A stretch of DNA of 64,000 nt, from the NCBI GenBank assembly GCA_964609245.1, contig CAZSSB010000006.1, forward strand, positions 44,628 through 108,627. Direction: 5' to 3'. How positions within the stretch are numbered: the first letter of the stretch is position 1; each line of letters begins with the position of its first letter. The position numbers and the translations under genes are program-made. Positions 53,624 through 61,609 of the stretch are shown in pieces. The notes beneath the pieces were generated by a model that was not told the origin of the DNA, ran no database searches, and saw only the letters and a list, made by a program, of their open reading frames with translations. Source of the DNA: JAFGCY01 sp964609245 (GTDB lineage Bacteria; 4484-113; JAFGCY01).

Positions 53624-54849
53624 TGAGTCACCTCCATGCCGGCGTCGAGCAGGTCGAGGCCCGGCCGGCGGGTCGCGATGCCCAGCGCCGCGGCTACCGT
53701 GGCCCCGACGTGGTGGAATCCCGGCGGCGGATCGAGCACTCCCCCCCCACCCCGCGCGCGGATCGCCGGCCCCGCCAGCAGCAGCGGCACCTGCTCCCGG
53801 GAATGGTCAGTGCTGGGCGTGGTCGGGTCGTTGCCGTGGTCGGCGGTGATCAGCAGCAGCTCGTCCTCGCGCATCCCGCCCAGGAAGCCGCCCAGCCAAC
53901 GGTCGAAGGCCGTCAGCGCCTCGCCGTAGCCGGCGGGATTGTTGCGATGGCCGTAGAGCATGTCGAAATCAACCAGATTGCAGATCACCAGGCCGCGCCA
54001 GGGTTGCTCAGCGCTATGGGAGCCCTCCCGCCGCGCCCGCGCCAGTTCTGAGACCTGGAGCATCAGCTCGCGGTTCCCGTGCACGGGCAGGCTGCGCGTG
54101 AGGCCCCGGCCGGCGAAGAGATCCTCGATCTTGCCCACGCCGATCACGTCGAGGCCGGCCGCGCACAGTTCATCCAGCACCGTCGGCTCGGGCGGTTCGA
54201 GCGAGTAGTCCCGGCGGTCGGCGGTGCGGCTGAAGCCCGACTCAGCATTGCCGGTGAACGGACGCGCGATCACGCGGTCCACCGCCAGGCTGCCCGTCAG
54301 CATCGCCCGCGCCGTCTCGCAGCTCCGGTAGAGCTCGCTGAGCGGCACTCGGTCAACGTGCGCCGCAATCTGGAAGACGGAGTCGGCGCTGGTATAGACG
54401 ATCAGGCTGCCCGTCGCCAGGTGCTCGGCACCCAGTTCCGCGATGATCGCCGTGCCGCTGGCGGGTCTGTTGCCCAGGACTCCGCGGCCCACCCGCTCGC
54501 TGAATTCACTCAGGAAGTCGGCGGGGAAGCCGCTCGGAAACACCGGCGCCGGCTCGGTCCGGACGACGCCCAGCAGTTCCCAGTGCCCGGTGGTCGAGTC
54601 CTTGCCCGCGCTGGTCTCCGTCAGCCGGCAGCACAGCGCCTCCGGGCGCGCGGCGCGCGGCAGCCCGGGCAGCGGCTGCACGTACAGGTTGCCCAGCCCC
54701 AGCCGCGCCAGGACCGGCAGCTCGCAGCGGGCGGCAGTCAGCACGTGGGCCAGGGTGTCCGAGCCCTCGTCGCCATAGCGCGCCGCGTCGGGCGCCTGGC
54801 CGACGCCCATGCCGTCGAGAATCAGCACGTATACGCCGCCGAAGTGCAC
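53620..54849 (-). CDS. deoB: Phosphopentomutase
   Basis: 409 residues, alkaline-phosphatase superfamily. ILDGMGVGQAPDAARYGDEGSDTLAH gives the metal-binding Asp and phosphorylated Thr, with TSAGKDSTTGHWEL, IYTSADSVFQIA-type VYTSADSVFQIAAH and ITADHGNDPTTPSTDHSRE. It interconverts (deoxy)ribose 1- and 5-phosphates in nucleoside salvage. GTG start set by TAGAAT 6 nt upstream. A lipoprotein gene is coupled downstream. Confidence 0.95.
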   Translation of the reverse strand: MHFGGVYVLILDGMGVGQAPDAARYGDEGSDTLAHVLTAARCELPVLARLGLGNLYVQPLPGLPRAARPEALCCRLTETSAGKDSTTGHWELLGVVRTEPAPVFPSGFPADFLSEFSERVGRGVLGNRPASGTAIIAELGAEHLATGSLIVYTSADSVFQIAAHVDRVPLSELYRSCETARAMLTGSLAVDRVIARPFTGNAESGFSRTADRRDYSLEPPEPTVLDELCAAGLDVIGVGKIEDLFAGRGLTRSLPVHGNRELMLQVSELARARREGSHSAEQPWRGLVICNLVDFDMLYGHRNNPAGYGEALTAFDRWLGGFLGGMREDELLLITADHGNDPTTPSTDHSREQVPLLLAGPAIRARGGGGVLDPPPGFHHVGATVAAALGIATRRPGLDLLDAGMEVTQ

Positions 54850-54855
54850 CGCCTG

Positions 54856-54861
54856 ATTCTA
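54856..54861 (-). promoter_or_regulatory. -10 box of leaderless promoter, deoB
   Basis: TAGAAT on the minus strand, 6 nt before GTG 54849. Confidence 0.72.
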
Positions 54862-54900
54862 GCGCGCCTTCCCGCGCCCCCCTTGTTGACAGTGCGGTGA

Positions 54901-54906
54901 TAGAAT
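54901..54906 (+). promoter_or_regulatory. -10 box, outer-membrane protein
   Basis: TAGAAT, 6 nt before GTG 54913; divergent from the deoB promoter. Confidence 0.6.
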
Positions 54907-54912
54907 GTGGAT

Positions 54913-56658
54913 GTGAAGAAGGGGCCGGCCCTGCTGGCCGGAGGCGGAGGCAATCAAGCGGGCGAAGCCCGTGCTGGCGGTGCACGTTATTCCGGCATGA
55001 TCCGCGTCCTACCGGGCGCTGCGGTCTGCGTCATACTGCTCTGGCCAGTGGCGGTCCATGCGGCCGCGCCGCGCGACGCAGTCAGGAACCTGCCGCAGAT
55101 CAGCCACACCAGCGATTTCGTCGTCGTCGCCGAGGACAAGCCCGGCTCCCGTTCCTACGACGACCGCTACACCGGGCAGTGGGACATCAACTGGCCGCTG
55201 CCCGAGGTGAAGCTGGCGGGCGGCCGGGCCCGGGTGGAGCTGTTCTATCAGCTCAAGCTGACGGACAACCTGAACCGCGTCGCGCTGACCAGCTCCAACT
55301 CGCGGCGGGACTACTGGCGGGTCAAGCTGCGGCTGATCGCCGGGCCGGAGCTCAAGGCTCACTTCCAGTTCGAGCAGGAGGACGTCTACACCGGCAGCAC
55401 GCCGGCCGCTTCGCCGCGCTCTTACAAGCCCGTCACCACGCGAGCGGCGACGGTAGAGTGGCTGCCTGCGGGGTTCCCCACCCTGAGCGTCTCCCACGTC
55501 GAGAAGGGCACGGTGGACTACCTGGGGGAGCAGCAGACCCACGGCAGCGAGACGGCCACGACGACGGTCAAGTCGGCCTTCCAGCACACCAGCGGGCGCG
55601 CCCACCAGCGAGCCGACCTGACCACCCAGATGATCCGCACCAGCAACCAGCTGGTCGGCACTGCCACCAGTCACGACAACCTGGTCTTCGACACCAGCCG
55701 GCAGCTGCAGCTGGGCCGGATCGGCAAGCTGGCGCTGGGACTCAGGCTGGAGGAGAACAACCACAACCAGCAGGATCCGATCGACTACGCCCGCAACCAT
55801 GCCACCACCTACAGCCTGGCGCTGACCGACGGCGCGACGGACGGGCCGCTGCCGCTGACGTACGCCTTCAGGTATTTCGTCATCCAGCGCGGCTACTCGG
55901 GGTCGCCCGGCGACGAACAGGTCCGCCGCAAGTTCAATCTGGGGTTCAGTCCCTCCGTATCCGCGGGCAAGCGCGCCGAGGTGGGCGCCGAGCAGTACTA
56001 CGGCGACTTCCAGTCCGCCACGGCCCACACCAGCACCTCGCACTTCAAGCTGACCTGGGGATTCGATCCCAATCCGCGGACGAGGACCAGTCTGACCTAT
56101 CTGCACCGCGAGCAGTCGAACCTGCTGACGCGCGAGCGCACGGAGGACACCGAGGATGTCCAGGCGTCGCTGAGCTACAAGACCCCCGGCGGCAAGACCA
56201 GCTACTCCGCCACCGTGCGCGAGGAGACCAAGCGCGAACCGGACGAGGACCGCCGCAGCACCAACGACCACTACAATCTGCGGACGGTGGTGAACCTGGG
56301 CCCCGCGACCTACCTGCACATGTTCTACAACCAGATTTACAGCGACACCTACCGCGGGCAGTGGCGGCCCCCGTCGGGCAACGACCAGACCGTTTCGGGC
56401 GTCAAGTATCAGACCGGCGGCAACGGGCTGAAGCTGGAGGCTACCTGGCAGCAGCGGCTGACGCGCCTGCAGCCGTCCGATCGCAAGAAGGACTACGACT
56501 CGATCAACGTCGCGCTGACCTACGCGACGCCGGCGGGCTGGCGCTACACCCTCAAGCTGGACACCAGCGCCGAGGCCGATCCGAGCGCCAGCAGTCCGCT
56601 GGGCTACAATTACTCCACCAGGGATCGCATTCAGGCGATCGTAACCTACACATTCTGA
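54913..56658 (+). CDS. Predicted outer-membrane beta-barrel protein
   Basis: 581 residues from GTG 54913, the start fitted by the TAGAAT box; ATG 54997 (553 residues) begins the signal peptide MIRVLPGAAVCVILLWPVAV directly and is the alternative. The mature protein is a run of alternating strands separated by short polar turns, e.g. ARVELFYQLKLTDNLNRVAL, PLTYAFRYFVIQRGY, NGLKLEATWQQRLTRLQP and a final RIQAIVTYTF with a C-terminal Phe, the BamA recognition residue. No plug domain, so a porin-like or assembly barrel rather than a TonB receptor. Its stop overlaps the next ATG. Confidence 0.72.
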   Translation: MKKGPALLAGGGGNQAGEARAGGARYSGMIRVLPGAAVCVILLWPVAVHAAAPRDAVRNLPQISHTSDFVVVAEDKPGSRSYDDRYTGQWDINWPLPEVKLAGGRARVELFYQLKLTDNLNRVALTSSNSRRDYWRVKLRLIAGPELKAHFQFEQEDVYTGSTPAASPRSYKPVTTRAATVEWLPAGFPTLSVSHVEKGTVDYLGEQQTHGSETATTTVKSAFQHTSGRAHQRADLTTQMIRTSNQLVGTATSHDNLVFDTSRQLQLGRIGKLALGLRLEENNHNQQDPIDYARNHATTYSLALTDGATDGPLPLTYAFRYFVIQRGYSGSPGDEQVRRKFNLGFSPSVSAGKRAEVGAEQYYGDFQSATAHTSTSHFKLTWGFDPNPRTRTSLTYLHREQSNLLTRERTEDTEDVQASLSYKTPGGKTSYSATVREETKREPDEDRRSTNDHYNLRTVVNLGPATYLHMFYNQIYSDTYRGQWRPPSGNDQTVSGVKYQTGGNGLKLEATWQQRLTRLQPSDRKKDYDSINVALTYATPAGWRYTLKLDTSAEADPSASSPLGYNYSTRDRIQAIVTYTF

Positions 56659-57173
56659 TGAGAGCAGCGATAGCAGTAGTTGCATGTCTGGCGCTGGCGG
56701 CCTGCGGAGGCGCGGCCACCGCGCCGCTCGATATCAGCGAGGTCCGCGCCGCGCTGGCCAACAGCCTCAGCCTCCTGGCGACCGGGATCGAGCGCGAGGA
56801 CCCGCTGCTGGCCAGCCAGCCCGTCAGCGAGCGCTTCGTGATGGGCGGCAACATCGCCGTGCGCTATCGGGACGAGGGCTGGAGCGGCGAGGGCATCGGC
56901 AGCTTCCGCGACTTCTTCGCCAGCGTGTTCGAGCTGCACGCCAACATCGGCCAGAGTCTGACGCTGCGCGACGTGGAGCTGATCGGCGACGTCGCCACCG
57001 CGCGTGTGCACAACGAGTTCGTCAGCTCGCGCGTCGACCGCGTCCCGCCCGAGAATTATACGGCTGCGGGCTGGGACTGGCTGGTCTTCGAACGCGAGGC
57101 CGCCGGCTGGCTGCTGATCAGCTGGGATGAGGCCCCGCCTGCCCACGACATGGGCGAAGCCGAGGACATCTGA
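56658..57173 (+). CDS. NTF2-like lipoprotein
   Basis: 171 residues. Lipobox ALAAC (Cys 16). The mature domain looks like an NTF2/SnoaL-type cone (an initial helix ALANSLSLLATGIEREDPLL, then strands LTLRDVELIGDVATARVHNEF and WDWLVFEREAAGWLLISWDE). It overlaps the barrel protein stop by one base (TGATG), so the two are co-translated and may act together at the outer membrane. Confidence 0.72.
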   Translation: MRAAIAVVACLALAACGGAATAPLDISEVRAALANSLSLLATGIEREDPLLASQPVSERFVMGGNIAVRYRDEGWSGEGIGSFRDFFASVFELHANIGQSLTLRDVELIGDVATARVHNEFVSSRVDRVPPENYTAAGWDWLVFEREAAGWLLISWDEAPPAHDMGEAEDI

Positions 57174-57650
57174 GTAGGGCGGGCTTCCAGCCTGCCATCC
57201 CGGGTGGCGCAGGCGCACCTGCCTGCGATTGGTGACGCAAGCGTCGCCCGTCCCCGGTAGCGCGAACCTGGGAGCGCCGGCACCCCTGCCGGCATCCGGA
57301 GCGCAAGCGTCCCGCTTGTGATTCGGTGGCGGCGGGTCCCAGACCCGCCGACCTTTGAATCGCCGGACTGAAGTCCGGCCTACCCGGTAGGGGCCGGACC
57401 CCGCGCCGGCCCGGCCCGGTGTAGGGGCGAGGCTTGCCTCGCCCACCTTTGAGCGTCTCTTTCTAATTTGGGTCAGGCAAGCCTAACCCCTACACGCATC
57501 CCATCCTTCTGGCCGCTGTGATCTCTGCGGTCCGCATCCCCGGTAGCGCGGACGTCCCGCCTGTGATTGGTGGCGCAAGCGTCCCCGCTTGTGATTCGTA
57601 GCGGCGGCCGCCGTGCCGCCGGATTGAATCCGGCGACAGAGACGTCGCCG
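57174..57650. repeat. Largest palindrome mosaic of the window
   Basis: About 480 bp without a gene. At least twelve short hairpin-forming words, including GGGCGGGCTTCCAGCCTGCC, GCGCCGGCACCCCTGCCGGC, GGCGGGTCCCAGACCCGCC, GCCGGACTGAAGTCCGGC, GGGGCGAGGCTTGCCTCGCC and GGGTCAGGCAAGCCTAACCC. Most begin after GGTAG or GGTGGC and end before CC-ACC or GATT. Several cores match those at 43.4, 44.7 and 51.5 kb. Confidence 0.88.
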
Positions 57651-58325
57651 CTACCCGGAGAGCCGCTCGATGCACTCCGGCGTATCAGTGCGCGGGGAGT
57701 TGACGGCTTTGCTGACGGGCCAGGAATCCATCTCCGCCGCCGGAAAGGACCGGATCAGCGCGCGCGCGGCGTCCGCCTCGAGAGCCGGGTCCAGCCAGGC
57801 ATCCTCGGCATCAGCGCTCAGGATCGCGGGCATGCGGTCGTGGACGGGGCCGACCAGCTCGTTGGGCGTGGTGGTGACGATGGTGAACGTCCTCAGCGGC
57901 TCATCGCTCTCGCCCTTGTCCCACTGCTCCCAGAGGCCCGCGAAGGCGAACGGCTCACCGCCCGCCAGCCGGAAGTAGTGCGGCTGCTTACCACCGGGCA
58001 CCTTCTGCCACTCATAGAATCCGTCGGCCAGCACCAGGCAGCGCCGCTTCTGCAGGGCGTTGCGAAAGCTCGGCTTTTCGTGGAGCGTCTCGCCGCGGGC
58101 GTTGATCAGCTTGTAGCCGATCTTCTCGTCTTTGGCCCAGAAGGGCACCAGCCCCCAGCGCAGCAGCTCAAGCGCGCGCCCGCCCTCCGCGTCCGCCGTG
58201 ACGATCGCCGCGGTCTGGCCCGGCGCGATGTTGTAGCGGGGCGCAAGGTCCACGTCCGGCGCGGTGAAGCCGAAGCGCTCGATCAGCACCTTGAGATCCT
58301 GGGTCTGGGTGAACCTGCCGCACAT
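57651..58325 (-). CDS. SRAP-domain protein (YedK/HMCES family)
   Basis: 224 residues. MCGRFTQ at the N-terminus exposes the catalytic Cys2 after Met removal; RYNIAPGQ, WGLVPFWAKD, INARGETLHEKPSFRNAL, RRCLVLADGFYEW and TTTPNELVGPVHDRMPAIL follow. These enzymes form a stable thiazolidine crosslink with abasic sites in single-stranded DNA, protecting them during replication. Last gene of the def-ruvB operon; GGAGGCAG precedes the ATG, and a GGCGG/CCGCC hairpin lies in the 27-nt gap. Confidence 0.94.
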   Translation of the reverse strand: MCGRFTQTQDLKVLIERFGFTAPDVDLAPRYNIAPGQTAAIVTADAEGGRALELLRWGLVPFWAKDEKIGYKLINARGETLHEKPSFRNALQKRRCLVLADGFYEWQKVPGGKQPHYFRLAGGEPFAFAGLWEQWDKGESDEPLRTFTIVTTTPNELVGPVHDRMPAILSADAEDAWLDPALEADAARALIRSFPAAEMDSWPVSKAVNSPRTDTPECIERLSG

Positions 58326-58352
58326 CTCTGCCTCCGGCGGACTTCTGCCGCC

Positions 58353-59384
58353 CTACTCCTCGAACAGCGGCGCGGCCCCGCCCGGCGGCGGCTTCAGGCC
58401 GCAGTACTCGTAGGCCCGCAGCGTCGCCACCCGCCCGCGCGGCGTCTTCTGCAACAGGCCCAGTTTCAGCAGGTAGGGCTCGTGGACCTCCGCCAGCACG
58501 TCGCGCTCCTCATGGAACACCGCCGACAGCGTGTCGAGGCCCACGGGCCCGCCGGCGAAGCGCTCGATCACCGTCTCGATGATGCTGCGGTCCATGCGGT
58601 CGAGCCCCAGCGGTCCGATGCCCAGCTGCTTGAGCGCCGCCTCGCAGACCGGCTGGTCCACGCCGTCCGCCCCGCCGACCTGGGCGTAGTCACGAACTCG
58701 CCTGAGCAGCCTCAGCGCGATGCGCGGGGTGCCCCGCGAGTGCTCCGCCAGGTGCATGCGGGCCGGCTCGTCGATCGCGATCCCCAGCGCCGCGGCCGCG
58801 CGCTCGACGATGCTCGCCAGCTCCGCGGGCTGGTAGAACTCGAGGTGGAACAGCGCCCCGAAGCGGTCGCGGAGCGGCGCGCTGAGCAGGCCCGAGCGCG
58901 TGGTGGCCGCCAGCAGCGTGTAGCGCGCCAGCGGCAGGGTGATGGTGCGCGCGCCGGGGCCGGTGCCCGTCACGATGTCGACCTTGAAGTCCTCCATCGC
59001 GCCGTACAGCGTCTCCTCGACCGGCCGCGGCAGGCGGTGGACCTCATCGATGAACAGCACCTCGCCCTCGCTGAGGTTGCTGAGGATCGCCACCAAGTCG
59101 CCGGGGCGCTCCAGCAGCGGTCCGCTGCTGGCGGTCAGGGTGGTGCTCATCTCGGCTGCGATCAGATGCGCCAGCGTGGTCTTGCCGAGGCCCGGCGGCC
59201 CGCTGAACAGCAGGTGCTCCAGCGGCTCGGAGCGCAGCCGGGCGGCCTCGATCATCATCCTGAGGTTGGTCACCACTTCCCGCTGGCCGGCGAACTCAGC
59301 GAAGCCCCGGGGCCGGAGACTGACGAACTCGCCGTCCTCGCGCCGCGCGCTGAGGTCCATCACTGCCGGGCTGTCGCCGTCCAT
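58353..59384 (-). CDS. ruvB: Holliday junction branch-migration helicase RuvB
   Basis: 343 residues. Walker A GPPGLGKTTLAH, Walker B LFIDEVHR, sensor TTRSGLLSAPLRDRF, and the winged-helix C-terminus with RTPRGR-type KTPRGRVATLRAYEY. The RuvB hexamer drives branch migration of Holliday junctions with RuvA. ATG overlaps the def stop (TGAATG). ruvA and ruvC are not adjacent. Confidence 0.97.
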   Translation of the reverse strand: MDGDSPAVMDLSARREDGEFVSLRPRGFAEFAGQREVVTNLRMMIEAARLRSEPLEHLLFSGPPGLGKTTLAHLIAAEMSTTLTASSGPLLERPGDLVAILSNLSEGEVLFIDEVHRLPRPVEETLYGAMEDFKVDIVTGTGPGARTITLPLARYTLLAATTRSGLLSAPLRDRFGALFHLEFYQPAELASIVERAAAALGIAIDEPARMHLAEHSRGTPRIALRLLRRVRDYAQVGGADGVDQPVCEAALKQLGIGPLGLDRMDRSIIETVIERFAGGPVGLDTLSAVFHEERDVLAEVHEPYLLKLGLLQKTPRGRVATLRAYEYCGLKPPPGGAAPLFEE

Positions 59385-59939
59385 TCAGGGGGCCTCGGAA
59401 GGTGAGATTGGCGCCTCGGCCGGCTGGGACCTGGTCTCATCCTCGCCGGCCTCCTCGTCCGCTGCCTCGTCCTCGCTGACCGCCTCGTGCAGCCCGTCCT
59501 CGGCGCGGTCGATCAGCAGCACGCCGTTCAGGTGGTCGATCTCGTGCTGCAGCACCCGCGCGAAGAAGCCCTCGAACTCCTCCTCGTGCTCGACGAAGTC
59601 CAGGTCCTGGTAGCGGACCATGACCCGTTCGTGCCGCATGACCTCGCCCCACAGGCCGGGGAAACTGAGGCAGCCCTCGGGGCCGATCTGCCGCTCGCCG
59701 GAGGACTCCACGATCTGCGGGTTGACGAACGGAAAGCGCTCGCCGGTCTCGCGGTCCTCGACCACAATGAAGCGGATGCCGAGGTCCACCTGCGGCGCCG
59801 CCAGCCCCACGCCGACGTACTCCGTCATCGCGTCGCACATCTCCCGAAACAGCTGTTTGAGGTCCATATCGCCGGGCCTCAGGCGCCGCGCCGGGCGACT
59901 GAGAACCTTGGCTGGATAAGTGACGATCGTAAGCGCCAT
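59385..59939 (-). CDS. def: Peptide deformylase
   Basis: 184 residues. Three metal-site motifs: GVGLAAPQ, EGCLSFPG and QHEIDHLNG. It removes the N-formyl group from nascent proteins. Beyond the usual end (about residue 150) there is an acidic tail of some 30 residues rich in Glu/Asp/Ala, of unknown role. First gene of the def-ruvB-SRAP operon; leaderless. Confidence 0.96.
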   Translation of the reverse strand: MALTIVTYPAKVLSRPARRLRPGDMDLKQLFREMCDAMTEYVGVGLAAPQVDLGIRFIVVEDRETGERFPFVNPQIVESSGERQIGPEGCLSFPGLWGEVMRHERVMVRYQDLDFVEHEEEFEGFFARVLQHEIDHLNGVLLIDRAEDGLHEAVSEDEAADEEAGEDETRSQPAEAPISPSEAP

Positions 59940-59946
59940 CTCGCAG

Positions 59947-59952
59947 ATTATA
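59947..59952 (-). promoter_or_regulatory. -10 box of leaderless promoter, def operon
   Basis: TATAAT on the minus strand, 7 nt before ATG 59939, only 16 bp from the divergent TATTAT. Confidence 0.75.
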
Positions 59953-59968
59953 ACCCGAGGGCGTCGGC

Positions 59969-59974
59969 TATTAT
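59969..59974 (+). promoter_or_regulatory. -10 box of leaderless promoter, exonuclease
   Basis: TATTAT, 6 nt before ATG 59981; its -35 region would overlap the def -10 box. Confidence 0.75.
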
Positions 59975-59980
59975 CTCAGC

Positions 59981-60871
59981 ATGGAACGCCGGATGCTGCT
60001 CATCGACGCCACGGGGCTGGTCTTTCGCGCCTACTACAGCATCAGCCCGGAGATGACCACGCCCGACGGCACCCCGATCAACGCCGTCTTCGGCCTGGCG
60101 CGGATGATGCTCAAGGTCTTCCGCGACGTGCCCGCCACCGCCAGCGCGATCGTCTTCGACGCCGGCCGTCGCACCTTCCGCAACGACCTCTACGCTGAGT
60201 ACAAGGCCCAGCGTCCGGAGCCGCCCGAGCAGCTGCGGCCGCAGTTCGGCCTGTCCGTCGAGCTGGCGCGCGCCACCCAGGCGCCGGTGTTCATCCAGGA
60301 GGGCTTCGAGGCCGACGACATCATCGCCACGCTGGCCAGACAGGCGCTTAAGGCCGACCATTCAGTCACGATCCTGACAGGCGATCGAGACATCCTGCAG
60401 CTGCTCGGCCCCCACTGCGAGCTGCTGATCCCCGGACGTCGCGGCGAACTGACGCGCCACAACCTCGAGACCTTCGAGGCCAAATACGGCTTCCCGATCG
60501 ACCGTTTCGTCGACTTCAAGGCCCTGATGGGCGATCCCAGCGATAACATCCCCGGGGTGCGGGGTATCGGCGAGAAAGGTGCCACCAAGCTGGTCAGCAC
60601 CTACGGCAAGCTCGAGCAGATCTACGGCAACATCGACGCGGTCAAGCCCGAGAGCACGCGCCGCAAGCTGCGTGACAGCCGCGAGCAGGTGTTTCTGTTC
60701 CGCGATCTCGTCACGCTGCACCAGGATGTGCCGCTTGAGTATGCGTTCCAGGGGCGCACGCTGCCCGACTTCGGCAGTCCCGAGCTGCAGGAGACGATGG
60801 CCGGCTTCGGCTTCAACCGGCTGCGTGATGACGCGCAGGCGGCCGGCGACCTGATGGTTGACGTCCAGTAG
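59981..60871 (+). CDS. Stand-alone 5'-3' exonuclease (PolA N-terminal domain type)
   Basis: 296 residues. MLLIDATGLVFRAYYSI, FGLARMMLKVF, IVFDAGRRTFRNDLYAEYKAQRP, EADDIIATLA, TGDRDILQLL and GDPSDNIPGVRGIGEKGATKLV are the acidic metal sites and H3TH motif of 5' nucleases. No polymerase domain follows. It would remove RNA primers or flaps. Free-standing forms exist beside full PolA in some bacteria; whether PolA here lacks its own domain cannot be told. Leaderless, divergent from def. Confidence 0.92.
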   Translation: MERRMLLIDATGLVFRAYYSISPEMTTPDGTPINAVFGLARMMLKVFRDVPATASAIVFDAGRRTFRNDLYAEYKAQRPEPPEQLRPQFGLSVELARATQAPVFIQEGFEADDIIATLARQALKADHSVTILTGDRDILQLLGPHCELLIPGRRGELTRHNLETFEAKYGFPIDRFVDFKALMGDPSDNIPGVRGIGEKGATKLVSTYGKLEQIYGNIDAVKPESTRRKLRDSREQVFLFRDLVTLHQDVPLEYAFQGRTLPDFGSPELQETMAGFGFNRLRDDAQAAGDLMVDVQ

Positions 60872-60939
60872 CCTGGCCAAGCCTGAATCACCAAACTAGG
60901 CTATTTAAGGTTTTTTGTCGGTTTTTCCGCTCAGGGCAT

Positions 60940-60967
60940 TTGACTTAGGCTTTACCTGCGCTATACT
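60940..60967 (+). promoter_or_regulatory. Promoter with -35 and -10, small lipoprotein
   Basis: TTGACT (60940-60945), 16-bp spacer, TATACT (60962-60967) in a locally AT-rich region; leader of about 75 nt ending in GGAGGAA. Confidence 0.75.
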
Positions 60968-61046
60968 GGAAATCAACCGGAACGACGTTGTGGACCGGTG
61001 GATGGGCTGGTATTAATAGATCATCACTTTTTTCGGAGGAATCCAT

Positions 61047-61397
61047 ATGCGGTTTATCGTGTGTAGTGTAGCTGTTGGCCTGATTGCTCTGCTCGTGTCC
61101 TGTGCAGGCAGCACCGTTGCTCCTCTCAGTGACAGCGGCAAGCTGGTGTCAGAGACTACGTTCGGCGCGTCGTGGAACACCCACGCGGCGACCTGCAATT
61201 TCGACACCAATGCGGGCGTGGTTTCGACCACGACACTGGGCGACATGTATGGCGGCAGCAACTTCAGTGGCGACATCATGTTGATGAACATCCTGATCAG
61301 CACCGACCTCGGCAGGCCGTCCGGACTGAGCGGTGCAGGTATCGAAGCACTGTATCTCTGGTATGACAACACTGGCGATGGGGACGACATCGATTAG
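61047..61397 (+). CDS. Small lipoprotein ending in YLWYD...GDGDD
   Basis: 116 residues from ATG with GGAGGAATCC upstream. Lipobox LLVSC (Cys 19). The mature protein is Gly/Ser/Thr-rich with one further Cys and ends EALYLWYDNTGDGDDID. Strong consensus promoter plus strong ribosome-binding site suggest high expression, unlike the leaderless neighbours. Family unknown. Its C-terminal YxWYD..GD motif recurs in the tiny ORF just downstream. Confidence 0.68.
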   Translation: MRFIVCSVAVGLIALLVSCAGSTVAPLSDSGKLVSETTFGASWNTHAATCNFDTNAGVVSTTTLGDMYGGSNFSGDIMLMNILISTDLGRPSGLSGAGIEALYLWYDNTGDGDDID

Positions 61398-61421
61398 GGG
61401 CGGGTGCGACATGGATACAAG

Positions 61422-61427
61422 TACAAT
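61422..61427 (+). promoter_or_regulatory. -10 box, small acidic ORF
   Basis: TACAAT, 7 nt before ATG 61435. Confidence 0.45.
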
Positions 61428-61434
61428 CGCAATC

Positions 61435-61548
61435 ATGAGTGAAGCGGATACATCGACCACTGAATGTGAGGATCTGACAATGATGAAAGAAGATAAAAGC
61501 ACGCCGGGCATGGACTACATCTGGTACGACTGCCTGGGGGACGACTAA
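61435..61548 (+). CDS. Small acidic peptide (37 aa) ending in YIWYDCLGDD
   Basis: Starts MSEADTSTTECEDLTMM and ends GMDYIWYDCLGDD. Two Cys, strongly acidic, no signal peptide. A leaderless TACAAT box lies 7 nt upstream. Similar ending to the lipoprotein before it (Y-[LI]-WYD-x-x-GD). Could be a peptide precursor, a small regulator, or a degraded duplicate of the lipoprotein tail; evidence is slight. Confidence 0.45.
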   Translation: MSEADTSTTECEDLTMMKEDKSTPGMDYIWYDCLGDD

Positions 61549-61561
61549 CAGGACAAGTTCA

Positions 61562-61595
61562 GGTTGGCGGTTGCCTGATCGGGCAGCCGCCAACC
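61562..61595. terminator. Hairpin between convergent genes
   Basis: GGTTGGCGG/CCGCCAACC stem with an inner TGCC/GGCA pair; no T-run on either side, so a weak or Rho-assisted bidirectional terminator. Confidence 0.5.
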
Positions 61596-61609
61596 GGCAG
61601 TGGTTGTAG

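Noticed and set aside
54886..54906. TTGACA plus TAGAAT as a full promoter for the barrel protein
   Set aside because: Spacer is only 9 bp, far from 16-18; only the TAGAAT box is kept.
57174..57650. CRISPR array
   Set aside because: Repeated words are palindromic, of different sequence and irregular spacing, with no cas genes in the window.
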